Of a stretch of DNA of 64,000 nt, positions 8,164 to 17,364 are shown in pieces (the first letter of the stretch is position 1; every line of letters starts with the position of its first letter). The position numbers were made by a program, and so were the translations under genes. Origin of the DNA: Leptolinea tardivitalis (lineage in GTDB: Bacteria > Chloroflexota > Anaerolineae > Anaerolineales > Anaerolineaceae); the NCBI RefSeq assembly GCF_001050275.1, contig NZ_BBYA01000012.1:1-64000 (forward strand). Reading direction: 5' to 3'. The notes beneath the pieces were generated by a model that saw nothing but the letters and a program-made list of their open reading frames with translations, searched no databases and was not told the DNA's origin.

Positions 8164-9306
8164 ATGCAGATCATCACGTCAGAGCGAATTCCCATCAAAC
8201 TGTGGGCGTCAGATATTGACGCGGCTGCCCTGCAGCAGGCGCGCAACCTGGCCAACCTGCCTTTTGCCTTCCGCTGGGTGGCGGTGATGCCCGATGCGCA
8301 CACCGGTTACGGTATGCCGATTGGCGGCGTGCTGGCCACCGATGGCATGGTCATCCCCAATGCCGTGGGGGTTGATATCGGCTGCGGCATGGCGGCGGTG
8401 CGCACCAGTCTGACGCGCATCAGCATCGATGAACTACAGGAGATTCTGACCATCATTCGGTCAGAGGTGCCGGTGGGGTTTAAACATCACCCCCACCCGC
8501 AGCCGTGGGACGGTTTCGACCGTGCCCCCGATATCCCCATCATCCAGCAGGAACTGTATTCCGCCCGGCACCAGTTGGGCACACTGGGCGGAGGCAACCA
8601 TTTTATTGAGATCCAGCAGGGTGACGATGGCTTCATCTGGCTGATGATTCACTCGGGCAGCCGAAACTTCGGATTAAAAACAGCCAGCGAATACCATCGT
8701 CTGGCCAGGAACCTGTGCGCCCGAGGCCGGGTCAACCTGCCGGACCCTGATCTTTCGTTCCTGCCAGTTGATTCATCGGACGGGCGTGAGTATCTGAAGG
8801 CCATGAATTACTGTCTTGACTTTGCCCGCGCCAACCGTGCGCTGATGGTGGAACGCTGCCTGGGCGCCATCACAGCCGTCACCGGCGGAACCGGCACCCA
8901 AAGCGTGAACATCCACCATAATTATGCCGCTGTGGAAACCCATTTCGGCCATGAAGTGTTGGTGCACCGCAAAGGGGCTACCTCCGCCCGCAAAGGGCAG
9001 GCTGGTATCATCCCCGGTTCGATGGGCTCCTCCAGCTACATCACCGAGGGATTGGGCTGTGAAGAGAGTTTCACATCCTCTTCACACGGGGCAGGGCGGC
9101 GTATGGGGCGCAACGAAGCCTCCCGCAAATTGGACCTTGAACGTGAACAGCAGAAAATGAAGGGCATCATCCATGGACTGCGGTCAAAGCACGATTTGGA
9201 TGAAGCTCCCGGTGCCTACAAGGACATAGACGAGGTAATGGCGCAGCAGAAAGACCTGGTCAAGATTGTGGTCAAACTGCGCCCGCTGGCGGTGATCAAG
9301 GGGTGA
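8164..9306 (+). CDS. rtcB: RtcB-family RNA ligase
   Basis: RtcB enzymes join 2',3'-cyclic phosphate or 3'-phosphate RNA ends to 5'-OH ends using GTP and Mn2+. The family motifs are visible in order: VAVMPDAHTGYGMPIG, VGVDIGCGMAAV with the metal-binding Cys, LGTLGGGNHFIE, MIHSGSRNFG, HHNYAAVE, HRKGATSARKGQ with the guanylylation-site neighbourhood, and SSSHGAGRRMGR. The protein is 380 residues, the shorter RtcB form. The start is placed at ATG 8164 because residues match the family from MQIITSERIPIKLW onward. No clear Shine-Dalgarno site is visible. No archease or RtcA gene is next to it. Confidence 0.92.
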   Translation: MQIITSERIPIKLWASDIDAAALQQARNLANLPFAFRWVAVMPDAHTGYGMPIGGVLATDGMVIPNAVGVDIGCGMAAVRTSLTRISIDELQEILTIIRSEVPVGFKHHPHPQPWDGFDRAPDIPIIQQELYSARHQLGTLGGGNHFIEIQQGDDGFIWLMIHSGSRNFGLKTASEYHRLARNLCARGRVNLPDPDLSFLPVDSSDGREYLKAMNYCLDFARANRALMVERCLGAITAVTGGTGTQSVNIHHNYAAVETHFGHEVLVHRKGATSARKGQAGIIPGSMGSSSYITEGLGCEESFTSSSHGAGRRMGRNEASRKLDLEREQQKMKGIIHGLRSKHDLDEAPGAYKDIDEVMAQQKDLVKIVVKLRPLAVIKG

Positions 9307-9383
9307 CCTTTGGGGTATTGAATTTAGTCCGGCCTGCGCTATGATGAATATGGAATCAGCCTGCAAGGGCAGGGGAGGTGGAA

Positions 9384-9746
9384 ATGGATCAAAAAACCAA
9401 CTCGTTGATCATATGGGCGCCTCGGGTGATGGCCATTTTTCTGGCATTGTTTATAGCGGTGTTTTCGCTGGATGTTTTTGATGGAACGAGCGATATCTGG
9501 AGAGTTCTAGGCGGTTTTCTCATTCATAACATCCCGTCAATGGTTCTGGCGGTGGTAATCTGGGCGGCCTGGAAGCGTGAATGGCTGGGAGCGGTAGTCT
9601 TTGTGCTTCTCGGTATGGCCTATATGCTGTGGAATCTGGATGCCCACTGGTCGGTGCATGCCGTCATCACTGCCCCCACGATCCTCACCGGGCTGCTATA
9701 CCTGTTGGCCTGGCGCAGCCGTCATGGCCTGAAACTGGCCCATTAG
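9384..9746 (+). CDS. small integral membrane protein, unknown function
   Basis: This 120-residue protein has four predicted membrane segments: about residues 8-28 (IIWAPRVMAIFLALFIAVF), 42-62, 68-84 and 92-108. It resembles small DUF-type membrane proteins that begin with a PRVxAIL-type first helix; I cannot name the family with certainty. ATG 9384 is preferred to GTG 9378 because AGGGGAGG at 9371-9378 is correctly spaced for it. The stop overlaps by 4 bp the stop of the convergent gene on the other strand. Confidence 0.65.
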   Translation: MDQKTNSLIIWAPRVMAIFLALFIAVFSLDVFDGTSDIWRVLGGFLIHNIPSMVLAVVIWAAWKREWLGAVVFVLLGMAYMLWNLDAHWSVHAVITAPTILTGLLYLLAWRSRHGLKLAH

Positions 9747-10204
9747 CGAAACAGGGCAGAGCAGTTCTGAATCCGGGCAGAAACACTGCCGGGGATAGAC
9801 CGAGCGGTCATAAAACGCATGGCGAAAGATTGCGCATAGGCGTTAGCATCGGATTCTGTCTGCCATTCGTAATAACCCGAAAAATCTCCACTGGCGGGGT
9901 CAAGCAGCCATAGTTTTCGACGGAATCCCGGCAGCCCGGCAAAGAAAGGAATGGGCAGCCAGGAAAACCATTCATTTTGACGGGCGCTCATGCCTTTTAT
10001 ATGAAAACGCGGCCTGAAAACAGCCTCTGGCTCGGGTGAATTCAATTCAGGAGAAATGACCAGTTCGCGTAGAACGAGCCATTCCCCGTCGTCCAGCCGG
10101 ATACGGGTGCCTTTCAGCCCTTTAGGAAACCTGACCTTTCCCTGGCGGGCAAGAGAAATGAAATGAATAAAGGAAGAGAAGGGGGAATAAGGATTTTGAG
10201 GCAT
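9743..10204 (-). CDS. hypothetical protein
   Basis: This is a 153-residue soluble-looking protein that I do not recognise. The C-terminal part (LPGFRRKLWLLDPASGDFSG, then YYEWQTESDANAYAQSF) has the pattern of a dimeric alpha-beta barrel, monooxygenase-like fold in which a Trp/Tyr-rich sheet precedes an amphipathic helix; this is only a resemblance. It is transcribed toward the preceding membrane-protein gene, with a 4-bp overlap of stops. Confidence 0.55.
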   Translation of the reverse strand: MPQNPYSPFSSFIHFISLARQGKVRFPKGLKGTRIRLDDGEWLVLRELVISPELNSPEPEAVFRPRFHIKGMSARQNEWFSWLPIPFFAGLPGFRRKLWLLDPASGDFSGYYEWQTESDANAYAQSFAMRFMTARSIPGSVSARIQNCSALFR

Positions 10205-10407
10205 TCTGAAAGCTGATCTGAGTCTGAAGGATGGTGTGGGATTTCACGAAAAAAGAGGAATGCCCGCACTGATACATCTCGTCAATTTATTAATGATGAA
10301 TTTATTATAAAAGAGAAGATTCCGCATTAATCTACTTAATGATGGAATTTTCTCCATAAAGCCATCACTGTATAACATTTAAATCTGCAAAATCTGAAGA
10401 GGGAAAC

Positions 10408-10764
10408 ATGAAATCAGGTCTCGAAGAATATAAAGGAAAAAAAGTTTTTATTGCCCGGTATGATCACATGACACCGGAAGAGGTCAAGAGTGAAGTAGAT
10501 GCGGTTAAGAAATATGTTGCCAGCGCCCCGGAGAAGATTGCCCTCGTAATGGTTGATGCCACCGGCACACTCGTCTCACCTGAAGTCTTAAACCAGTTCA
10601 AAGAGGTATCTTCGCATGTATCAGGGAAAATCACCGCAAAAACAGCTATTCTGGGAATGAGCGGTCCCCGCAAAGTATTTCTTGAAATTGTCAGCAAATT
10701 CACGCAGAACAAAACAGTCCCCTTTGATGACCGACAGGCAGCCATGGACTGGCTGGTATCCTGA
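10408..10764 (+). CDS. SpoIIAA/STAS-like small protein
   Basis: The 118-residue protein has the alternating beta-alpha pattern of SpoIIAA-like/STAS domains: KVFIARYDHM, then KIALVMVDATGTLVS, a helix, then KTAILGMSGPRKVFLEIVSK, and a final FDDRQAAMDWLVS helix. The last element is characteristic of SpoIIAA-like proteins, where it reads like FxxxxEAxxWL. The start has a GAAGAGGG site upstream. No anti-sigma or kinase partner is adjacent, so its role is unknown. The 308-bp gap downstream (10765-11072) shows no gene. Confidence 0.6.
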   Translation: MKSGLEEYKGKKVFIARYDHMTPEEVKSEVDAVKKYVASAPEKIALVMVDATGTLVSPEVLNQFKEVSSHVSGKITAKTAILGMSGPRKVFLEIVSKFTQNKTVPFDDRQAAMDWLVS

Positions 10765-11072
10765 TGGCCAGGAAAATATCGGCTGCCCTGGTGTGCAAAT
10801 CACAACTGAATACTGTGTAGCAGAGAATTGCTACAGAAAAATGAGGCAAACCGCCACAATACAGGCATAAAAGATTACCCATTTATTTGCAGGTCTGTTA
10901 ATCCGTTTGACTGTATTTTTGTTACTATTATCATGTTGAATTGGGTATAGTCTCTTTCCCGGGAGGTATGTGCAAACCGTAATCAGGAACCGAAATCATG
11001 ACAGACCACAACCAGTCAGGTTCTTAGAATTCCTTCTTCCATACTTTTTCGTTGATTGGTAGAGCCCATTTT

Positions 11073-14000
11073 ATGCGTCGATTTTTTTCATTCCTTTTCA
11101 TTTTATTCATCAGTCTTGGCCTGATGGGATCGATGGAAATACCCCAGAATTACACAATTCGGGTAGGGCTCTATGAAAATGCGCCTAAAATCTACACCAG
11201 CAGCGACGGCAAACCGGCAGGATTCTGGCCGGAGATAATAAAGTATCTGGCAGCCAAAGAAGGTTGGACTATTCAATGGGTGCCGGGAACGTGGGATGAA
11301 TGCCTTAACCGGTTGGACCGGAATGAGATTGACCTTATGCCCGATGTTGGCTGGACGCCTGAACGTGCAGAAAGATTTACCTTCACACAGGAAACCGTGC
11401 TCACCAGCTGGGCTCGCGTATACGTACGGCCACATTCAGGCATTCAGACCATCCTTGATCTTAAAGGAAAAATGATTGCCGGATTGGAGGGCAGCTTAAA
11501 TTTCGACGGATCAGAAGGCATTAAAGTTCTGACCGAGAAATTTGGCGTACAAGCCTCTTTTGTCAGCTACAGTAATTATTCCGCCGTTTTTAATGCCGTA
11601 AAGAACGGCCAGGCCGATGCCGGGATTGCCAATAAAGATTTCGGTGATCTGAATGAAGAAAAATTCGGGTTAGAACATTCTCCCATCATTTTACAGCCAG
11701 CCCAGATTCGCTTCGCGCTTCCAAAAAACGGTTCATTTACGTCATATCTGACCCGCACCATTGATAAAGATATTGCCCAGCTTAAATCCGTCAATGACTC
11801 AGCGTATTACAAAGCACTCTACACCTATCTGGGAGAAAAACCGGTCGAGGTGACACCAGCCTGGGTGACAACCAGTCTGCCGGTGGCCAGTGTCATTGTT
11901 CTGGTTCTGTTGATAGCCATTGTGATATCCAGAGTTGAAATTCGCCGCCAAACCGAAAAATTGCGCACCAGTGAAATTCGGTATCGGGCGTTGCTCGAAA
12001 ACTACCCTGATCTGATTCTTCGTATCAGTCGTGAGGGTGTTTTCCTGGACTATCACATTGTCGATGAAAGTACGTTCACCACATCACCGGGGTCATTTAT
12101 GTCGCGCAATGTGGGCGAAATCTTCTCTTCTGATGTGGCAAAATCGGTGATGGAATGCATCACAAAGGCATTAAACTCACATGAAGTTGTAGTGCGTGAA
12201 TATGTGCTGCCAGGACAAAATGGTCAACATGATTATGAAGTGCGTTTTTCTGCCAGTGGAGATTCAGAAGTAATCGCCATTGTTCGGGATATTACCGACC
12301 GGAAAAAGGCGGAACGCGCCCTGTATGAAAGCGAAGAACGTTACCACACCCTGGCCCGCGTATCACCAGTGGGAATTTTCCGAACCGATGTAAATGGTTC
12401 AACCAATTATGTCAACCCGACCTGGAGCCAGATTTCTGGTCTATCTCCGGAAGAAGCCATGGGATACGGCTGGTTAAAAGCTGTGCATCCTGAAGACCGG
12501 GATGCCATTAGCCGCGATTGGGAAAAAGCGTCATCGGAACACCAGCGTTCTCAGGCAGATTATCGTTTTATCCGGCCGGATGGCTCGATTGCCTGGGTTA
12601 TAGGTCAGGCGGTTCCTGAATTGAATGCCGATAATCAGATTGTGGGCTATGTAGGCACCATTACGGATATCACTGACCGCAAAGAAGCTGAGACTGCCCT
12701 GAAACGATCCCTTCAGGCAGAAAAGGCGGCTGTGGATGCTAAAGAGACCATCCAGGCTGCCAACCTGGCTTTATCGAAGTCCCTTGATTTGAATGAAGTA
12801 CTGAAAATTATGCTGGACTATCTGGCGCGAATCGTTCCGTATGACCGTGCCAGAGTGATCCTGGTCAATGACGATAACCGGCTGGAACTATTAGCCTCAC
12901 GAGGATTTTCACAGGAATGTGATGATCAAATCGTTTCCACAACCCTGGCAAACTTCCAGAGCAATCCACTTATGTCGCAATTGATTGCCGAAGGGAAAAC
13001 GGCCGTGGTGTCCAACGTCCATGCTTACCCCGGGTGGGAAGAAATTGGGGGAAAAGACCGGGGAAAGAGCTGGATGGGAGTCCCTTTGATTGCAGGGATG
13101 CAGGTGGTGGGATTGTTTTCGCTGGATAAAAAGACAGAGAATTTTTTCACTCCCGAATATCAAAGCCTGGCTGAATCATTGGCCGCTCAAGCCGCTGTTG
13201 CTATCCAGAATGCCAGGCTGCATGCGCAATTACGCAAACATGCGGAAGAATTGGAAGCGCGCGTTGCTGAACGTACCGAAGAGCTGGCGCGGCGGGTGGC
13301 AGAGGTTGAATCATTAAACCGGGAAACCCAGACACTAAATGAGAGTCTGAAAGAAGCCGTTAAAAAAGCCGAGAGCGCCGATCGGTTGAAATCAGCGTTT
13401 CTGGCTACCATGTCACACGAATTACGCACCCCGTTAAATTCGATCATCGGGTTTACCGGCATACTGCTGCAAAAAATGGTGGGTCCGCTGAGTGAAGAAC
13501 AGGAGAAACAGCTCAAGATGGTGCAGGGGAGTGCCCGCCATCTGCTCGATTTAATCAATGATGTATTAGATATCTCCAAAATTGAAGCTGATCAGATTGT
13601 TCTTTTTAAAGAAGAATTTGATGTGGGCGAATCCATGCAGCGAAGTCTGGATAAAGTCAGACCGATGGCCGACAAAAAAGGATTGCAATTATCGTGGACA
13701 ATTGATCCGCCGGAAATCAAATTATTCAGCGACCGCCGAAGGGTTGAACAGATCCTGTTGAATCTATTAAACAACGCCATCAAATTCACCGAACAGGGTC
13801 AGGTAGACCTGACCTGCCAAGCGGAAGATGAATGGATGGTTTTCAGTGTGAGTGATACCGGCATTGGTATGAAACCTGCAGATCTGGAATTATTATTCAA
13901 ACCTTTCAAACAGATTGATTCCGGCATTACCCGACAATATGAAGGTACGGGCCTCGGATTATCCATTTGCAAACGGTTGGTGGAATTACTGGGCGGCCAA

Positions 14001-14075
14001 ATATCGGTAGAAAGCGAATATGGCAAAGGAAGCACCTTCCGCTTCACCTTGCCGCGAAAAGGAAAAGAATCATGA
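11073..14075 (+). CDS. sensor histidine kinase with periplasmic ligand-binding domain
   Basis: This 1000-residue membrane kinase has an N-terminal signal segment (residues 3-20), an extracytoplasmic SBP_bac_3 solute-binding domain (about 25-255, with YENAPKIYTSSDGKPAGFWP), a membrane helix (about 270-292), two PAS domains (about 305-425 and 430-555), a GAF domain (about 585-735), a coiled coil, and a HisKA/HATPase core. The phospho-accepting His782 lies in MSHELRTPLNSIIG, and ATP-lid motifs are DTGIGM and GTGLGLSICKRL. It lacks its own receiver. The next gene, a lone receiver, overlaps it by ATGA and is its likely partner. The start is ATG 11073, not the upstream TTG. The ligand may be an amino acid or similar polar solute (family inference). 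Confidence 0.9.
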   Translation: MRRFFSFLFILFISLGLMGSMEIPQNYTIRVGLYENAPKIYTSSDGKPAGFWPEIIKYLAAKEGWTIQWVPGTWDECLNRLDRNEIDLMPDVGWTPERAERFTFTQETVLTSWARVYVRPHSGIQTILDLKGKMIAGLEGSLNFDGSEGIKVLTEKFGVQASFVSYSNYSAVFNAVKNGQADAGIANKDFGDLNEEKFGLEHSPIILQPAQIRFALPKNGSFTSYLTRTIDKDIAQLKSVNDSAYYKALYTYLGEKPVEVTPAWVTTSLPVASVIVLVLLIAIVISRVEIRRQTEKLRTSEIRYRALLENYPDLILRISREGVFLDYHIVDESTFTTSPGSFMSRNVGEIFSSDVAKSVMECITKALNSHEVVVREYVLPGQNGQHDYEVRFSASGDSEVIAIVRDITDRKKAERALYESEERYHTLARVSPVGIFRTDVNGSTNYVNPTWSQISGLSPEEAMGYGWLKAVHPEDRDAISRDWEKASSEHQRSQADYRFIRPDGSIAWVIGQAVPELNADNQIVGYVGTITDITDRKEAETALKRSLQAEKAAVDAKETIQAANLALSKSLDLNEVLKIMLDYLARIVPYDRARVILVNDDNRLELLASRGFSQECDDQIVSTTLANFQSNPLMSQLIAEGKTAVVSNVHAYPGWEEIGGKDRGKSWMGVPLIAGMQVVGLFSLDKKTENFFTPEYQSLAESLAAQAAVAIQNARLHAQLRKHAEELEARVAERTEELARRVAEVESLNRETQTLNESLKEAVKKAESADRLKSAFLATMSHELRTPLNSIIGFTGILLQKMVGPLSEEQEKQLKMVQGSARHLLDLINDVLDISKIEADQIVLFKEEFDVGESMQRSLDKVRPMADKKGLQLSWTIDPPEIKLFSDRRRVEQILLNLLNNAIKFTEQGQVDLTCQAEDEWMVFSVSDTGIGMKPADLELLFKPFKQIDSGITRQYEGTGLGLSICKRLVELLGGQISVESEYGKGSTFRFTLPRKGKES

Positions 14076-14434
14076 ATCGGAAAATCCTCGTCATTGAAGA
14101 CAATGAGCAGAATCTGTACCTGGTAACCTTTATCCTTGAAAAGAATGGATTTGATGTGATTCAAGCGCGCAGTGGTGACGAGGGGGTCAAACTGGCCGGT
14201 CAATCCAAACCGGACTTGATTTTGCTGGATATTCAACTGCCAGTGATGGATGGGTATACCGTGGCACGTGAATTACGGAAAATGCCATCTTTGGCATCTA
14301 TTCCCATTGTTGCCGTCACTTCGTTTGCCATGCCGGGTGACCGGGAAAATGCTCTGGCAGCCGGTTGTACCGGGTATATCGAAAAACCGATTGACCCCGA
14401 TACGTTCATGTCGCAGATTTCACAACACCTATAA
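14072..14434 (+). CDS. single-domain response regulator (DivK/CheY-like)
   Basis: This 120-residue protein is only a receiver domain. Phospho-acceptor Asp53 is in LILLDIQLPVMDGY; the acidic pocket is in VIEDNEQN; Thr/Ser (AVTSFAM) and Lys (YIEKPID) switch residues are present. It overlaps the sensor kinase stop by ATGA, so translation is coupled and the kinase is its likely donor. With no output domain it probably relays phosphate or interacts with another protein, perhaps the HD-GYP regulator encoded 18 bp downstream. Confidence 0.92.
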   Translation: MNRKILVIEDNEQNLYLVTFILEKNGFDVIQARSGDEGVKLAGQSKPDLILLDIQLPVMDGYTVARELRKMPSLASIPIVAVTSFAMPGDRENALAAGCTGYIEKPIDPDTFMSQISQHL

Positions 14435-14452
14435 TTAATCAAAGGCATAGCC

Positions 14453-16543
14453 ATGAAAAAGATATTGATTGTTGACGACAACCTTCAGAACCTGTATATG
14501 TTGGAGATGCTGCTGCAATCCAACGGATATGAGGTTATGAAAGCCAGCAATGGAAAAATCGGGCTAGACCTGGCGAATTCTGACCATCCCGATATGGTCA
14601 TATCGGATATCCTGATGCCCACCATGGACGGTTTCAGCCTGTGCCGCGAGTGGCGCAAAAGTGAAACACTGCATAATATCCCCTTTATTTTTTACACTGC
14701 CACCTATACCGATCCCAAAGATGAAGCCTTTGCCCTCAGTCTGGGTGCTGATGAGTTTCTCGTAAAACCTTTAGAGCCCGAAGATTTGTTGAGTTCAATG
14801 AAAAAGGTTTTTGATAAGAAGGCAATCAGTGAAGAATCCCACCCAACTGAAGTTCTTACGAATGGAAACGATTATTACAAAACCTATAGTGAAACACTGG
14901 TTCGCAAACTGGAAGAAAAGAGTCTGAAACTGGAACGGGCCAATAAACGGATGGAAGCCCTTTACAAAGCATCCTGTGAGTTTTTAACTCTCATGCCCAC
15001 GGTTGATATGATTCAAAAAATCCTTATCACCATTGTAGAGACGGCTGGATACGAGCAAGTTAATTATTTTGATTACCTGCCAAATGAGAGAAAACTGGTA
15101 TTAAGTGCCTCTTTCGGTTTTTCAAAAGAAACAGAAACAACCTACCACGACCGGTTGGTTTTCTCACTGGGTGAAGAAACCGGCCTGGTTGGAAAAGTGG
15201 CACTCACCGGAAAAATTGTAAATATTCCAGAGACAACCGCCGATCCACGATGGATCCCTCTGGATACATCGATCCATTCCGCTTTGTTTATTCCCGTAAT
15301 CTATGAGAAAAACATTCGAGGTGTTCTGTCGTTATTCAGTCAACAACCAAATGCCTTTGATTCAAGCGACGAACAGGACCTAACGGCGCTGGTCAACAGT
15401 CTGGCTATTGCCATTGAAAACCAGAATAACCAGAACAGAGTGCAAAAACAATTAGATCGTCTCTCGGCATTGCATAACATTGATGTAGCCATAAACAGCA
15501 ATATGGATCTGCGGGCTACATTGAATACGGTGCTTGCTCAGGTGATGGAGCAGCTTTCTGTCGACTCCTCGGATATTATTATTTACAATCGGTATACCAT
15601 GACCTATGAATACGGGGCAGGTATCGGATACAACTCGCGGCCCAAAGAGAACCATGAGATGCGGCAGCGCATGTTTTTTGCCGAAAAAGCCATCATGGAA
15701 CGCAGGTTGATCCATGTGGAGGGAGATATTGAAAAAACCCTTTCGCCTGAAGTGGCAGAAATATGGCGAGTGGAAGGCTTAAAAGCCTACTGGGGAATTC
15801 CTCTGATTGCCCGTGGTGAGGTCAAGGGAGTATTAGAGGTCATGAAACGCACTCCGTTTGAACCTGATGAGGAATGGTATGCTTACCTGGAAACCCTGGC
15901 CGGGCAGGCAGCCATTGCCATAGACAGCTCAGAAATGTTTGAAGGACTGCAACGCAACAATATTGACTTGCGCATAGCCTATGATGCCACCATTGAAGGC
16001 TGGTCACGAGCGCTTGACCTGCGCGATAATGAAACCGAGTATCACACCCTGCGTGTGGTGGAAACCAGCCTTGAACTGGCTGCCGCTATGGGAATCAAAA
16101 ACGACGACCTGATTCACATTAAACGGGGAGCCCTGCTGCACGATATCGGGAAAATGGGTGTACCCGATGAAATTTTGCATAAGCCCGGTCCGCTCACTGA
16201 TGAAGAGTGGCTGATCATGCGCAAACATCCGCAATTTGCCTATGAGATGCTTTCTCCAATCGGATACCTGCATCGGGCGTTGGATATTCCAAGCTGCCAC
16301 CATGAAAAATGGGACGGCACGGGGTATCCGCGCGGATTAAAGGGCGAACAAATTCCGTTGGCTGCCCGCCTGTTTGCCATTGTGGATGTGTGGGACGCCT
16401 TGCGGTCTGACAGACCGTATCGAAAAGCCTGGCCGGAAGAAAAGGTGTTGGAATATCTCAAAGAACAATCAGGTAAACACTTTGACCCGATGATTGTTGA
16501 AGTATTCTTAAATTTGCTGAAAAAGAAAAACTCCGAGATATAA
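14453..16543 (+). CDS. response regulator with GAF domains and HD-GYP c-di-GMP phosphodiesterase
   Basis: The 696-residue protein begins with a receiver domain (residues 1-120, Asp in DMVISDILMPTMDG). Two GAF domains follow (about 170-320 and 330-490), and then a C-terminal HD-GYP domain (about 505-690). The catalytic signatures are LLHDIGKMGVPDEILHKPG and HHEKWDGTGYPRGL, both intact, so hydrolysis of cyclic di-GMP is expected. It is the third gene of the sensor operon and would translate the kinase signal into lower c-di-GMP. This is relevant to the exopolysaccharide island about 15 kb downstream, which contains c-di-GMP-receptor-like domains. Confidence 0.93.
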   Translation: MKKILIVDDNLQNLYMLEMLLQSNGYEVMKASNGKIGLDLANSDHPDMVISDILMPTMDGFSLCREWRKSETLHNIPFIFYTATYTDPKDEAFALSLGADEFLVKPLEPEDLLSSMKKVFDKKAISEESHPTEVLTNGNDYYKTYSETLVRKLEEKSLKLERANKRMEALYKASCEFLTLMPTVDMIQKILITIVETAGYEQVNYFDYLPNERKLVLSASFGFSKETETTYHDRLVFSLGEETGLVGKVALTGKIVNIPETTADPRWIPLDTSIHSALFIPVIYEKNIRGVLSLFSQQPNAFDSSDEQDLTALVNSLAIAIENQNNQNRVQKQLDRLSALHNIDVAINSNMDLRATLNTVLAQVMEQLSVDSSDIIIYNRYTMTYEYGAGIGYNSRPKENHEMRQRMFFAEKAIMERRLIHVEGDIEKTLSPEVAEIWRVEGLKAYWGIPLIARGEVKGVLEVMKRTPFEPDEEWYAYLETLAGQAAIAIDSSEMFEGLQRNNIDLRIAYDATIEGWSRALDLRDNETEYHTLRVVETSLELAAAMGIKNDDLIHIKRGALLHDIGKMGVPDEILHKPGPLTDEEWLIMRKHPQFAYEMLSPIGYLHRALDIPSCHHEKWDGTGYPRGLKGEQIPLAARLFAIVDVWDALRSDRPYRKAWPEEKVLEYLKEQSGKHFDPMIVEVFLNLLKKKNSEI

Positions 16544-16560
16544 AACCCGCCACATGGTGA

Positions 16561-17133
16561 TTACCCACCCATCAGGTGGGTGATGAGGATGCGCAAACCG
16601 ATCCCTACGAGGATGACACCGCCAATCACTTCCATGCGTTGGCCGAATTTTGACCCGAGCACATGACCGGCAAAACCCCCGACCAGCGACAGGAACAGGG
16701 TAACCACACCGATCACGGCTGATGTAGACCAGATATTCACCTGAAGCATGGCCAGCGACAGACCAACGGCCAGCGCATCTATGCTGGTGGCTACACACAG
16801 CACCACCATGGTTTTTCCGTGGGTAATATCGTCACTATGGCAATCTTCTTCGGGTCCAAACCCTTCTTTAATCATACGTCCGCCGACCCAGGCGAGCAGG
16901 GCGAAGGCGACCCAGTGATCAAAATGGCTGATCAGGCCGGCAATGGTGGAACCTGCCAGCCAGCCAAACAGCGTCATGCCAGCCTGGAACAGGCCGAAAT
17001 GAGAGGCGATACGCAGAACACGCCGCCAGGAGGCTTCTGCACAGTCAGATGGGCTGGTGCCCACTCCCAGCGACACGGCAAAGGCATCCATCGCAAGACC
17101 GATGGAGATAATCAGGGTGGAGACAGTATCCAA
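16561..17133 (-). CDS. mntP: manganese efflux pump MntP
   Basis: The 190-residue protein has six membrane segments in two repeated halves, with the conserved acidic motifs GLAMDAFAVSLGVG near the N-terminus and ATSIDALAVGLSLAML in the second half. MntP exports Mn2+ and protects against manganese excess. A His/Asp/Glu-rich loop (EEDCHSDDITHG) separates the halves. I looked upstream (17134-17364) for a yybP-ykoY manganese riboswitch and saw nothing convincing. The gene converges on the HD-GYP gene, with an ACCCACC/GGTGGGT inverted repeat at its end. Confidence 0.9.
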   Translation of the reverse strand: MDTVSTLIISIGLAMDAFAVSLGVGTSPSDCAEASWRRVLRIASHFGLFQAGMTLFGWLAGSTIAGLISHFDHWVAFALLAWVGGRMIKEGFGPEEDCHSDDITHGKTMVVLCVATSIDALAVGLSLAMLQVNIWSTSAVIGVVTLFLSLVGGFAGHVLGSKFGQRMEVIGGVILVGIGLRILITHLMGG

Positions 17134-17364
17134 AGAAAACTCCGAATAAAGAAAATTTCTGATATGGATTTTATCGGAAAAACCAGTTTATATCCTTAAT
17201 ATGCCAGATTATTAACCGGTTCTAATCTTTATTTTTTCTTTATATTTTTTGTCAAACCCCTCATGCCGTCTTTATATCGGCGGGTTAGCATAATGTGTTG
17301 AAACATTCTGCATTTGAATTACTCTGGTCAAGAATACCAGTAGAACAAGAAAGAATTATCTGTT

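Noticed and set aside
16559-16583. ACCCACC/GGTGGGT hairpin as terminator of the HD-GYP operon
   Set aside because: It lies within the last codons of mntP and has no T run, so termination cannot be claimed.
17134-17364. Manganese (yybP-ykoY) or c-di-AMP (ydaO) riboswitch between mntP and the KimA-like gene
   Set aside because: Both would make sense by neighbour genes, but I could not find the conserved core bases of either on the correct strand.
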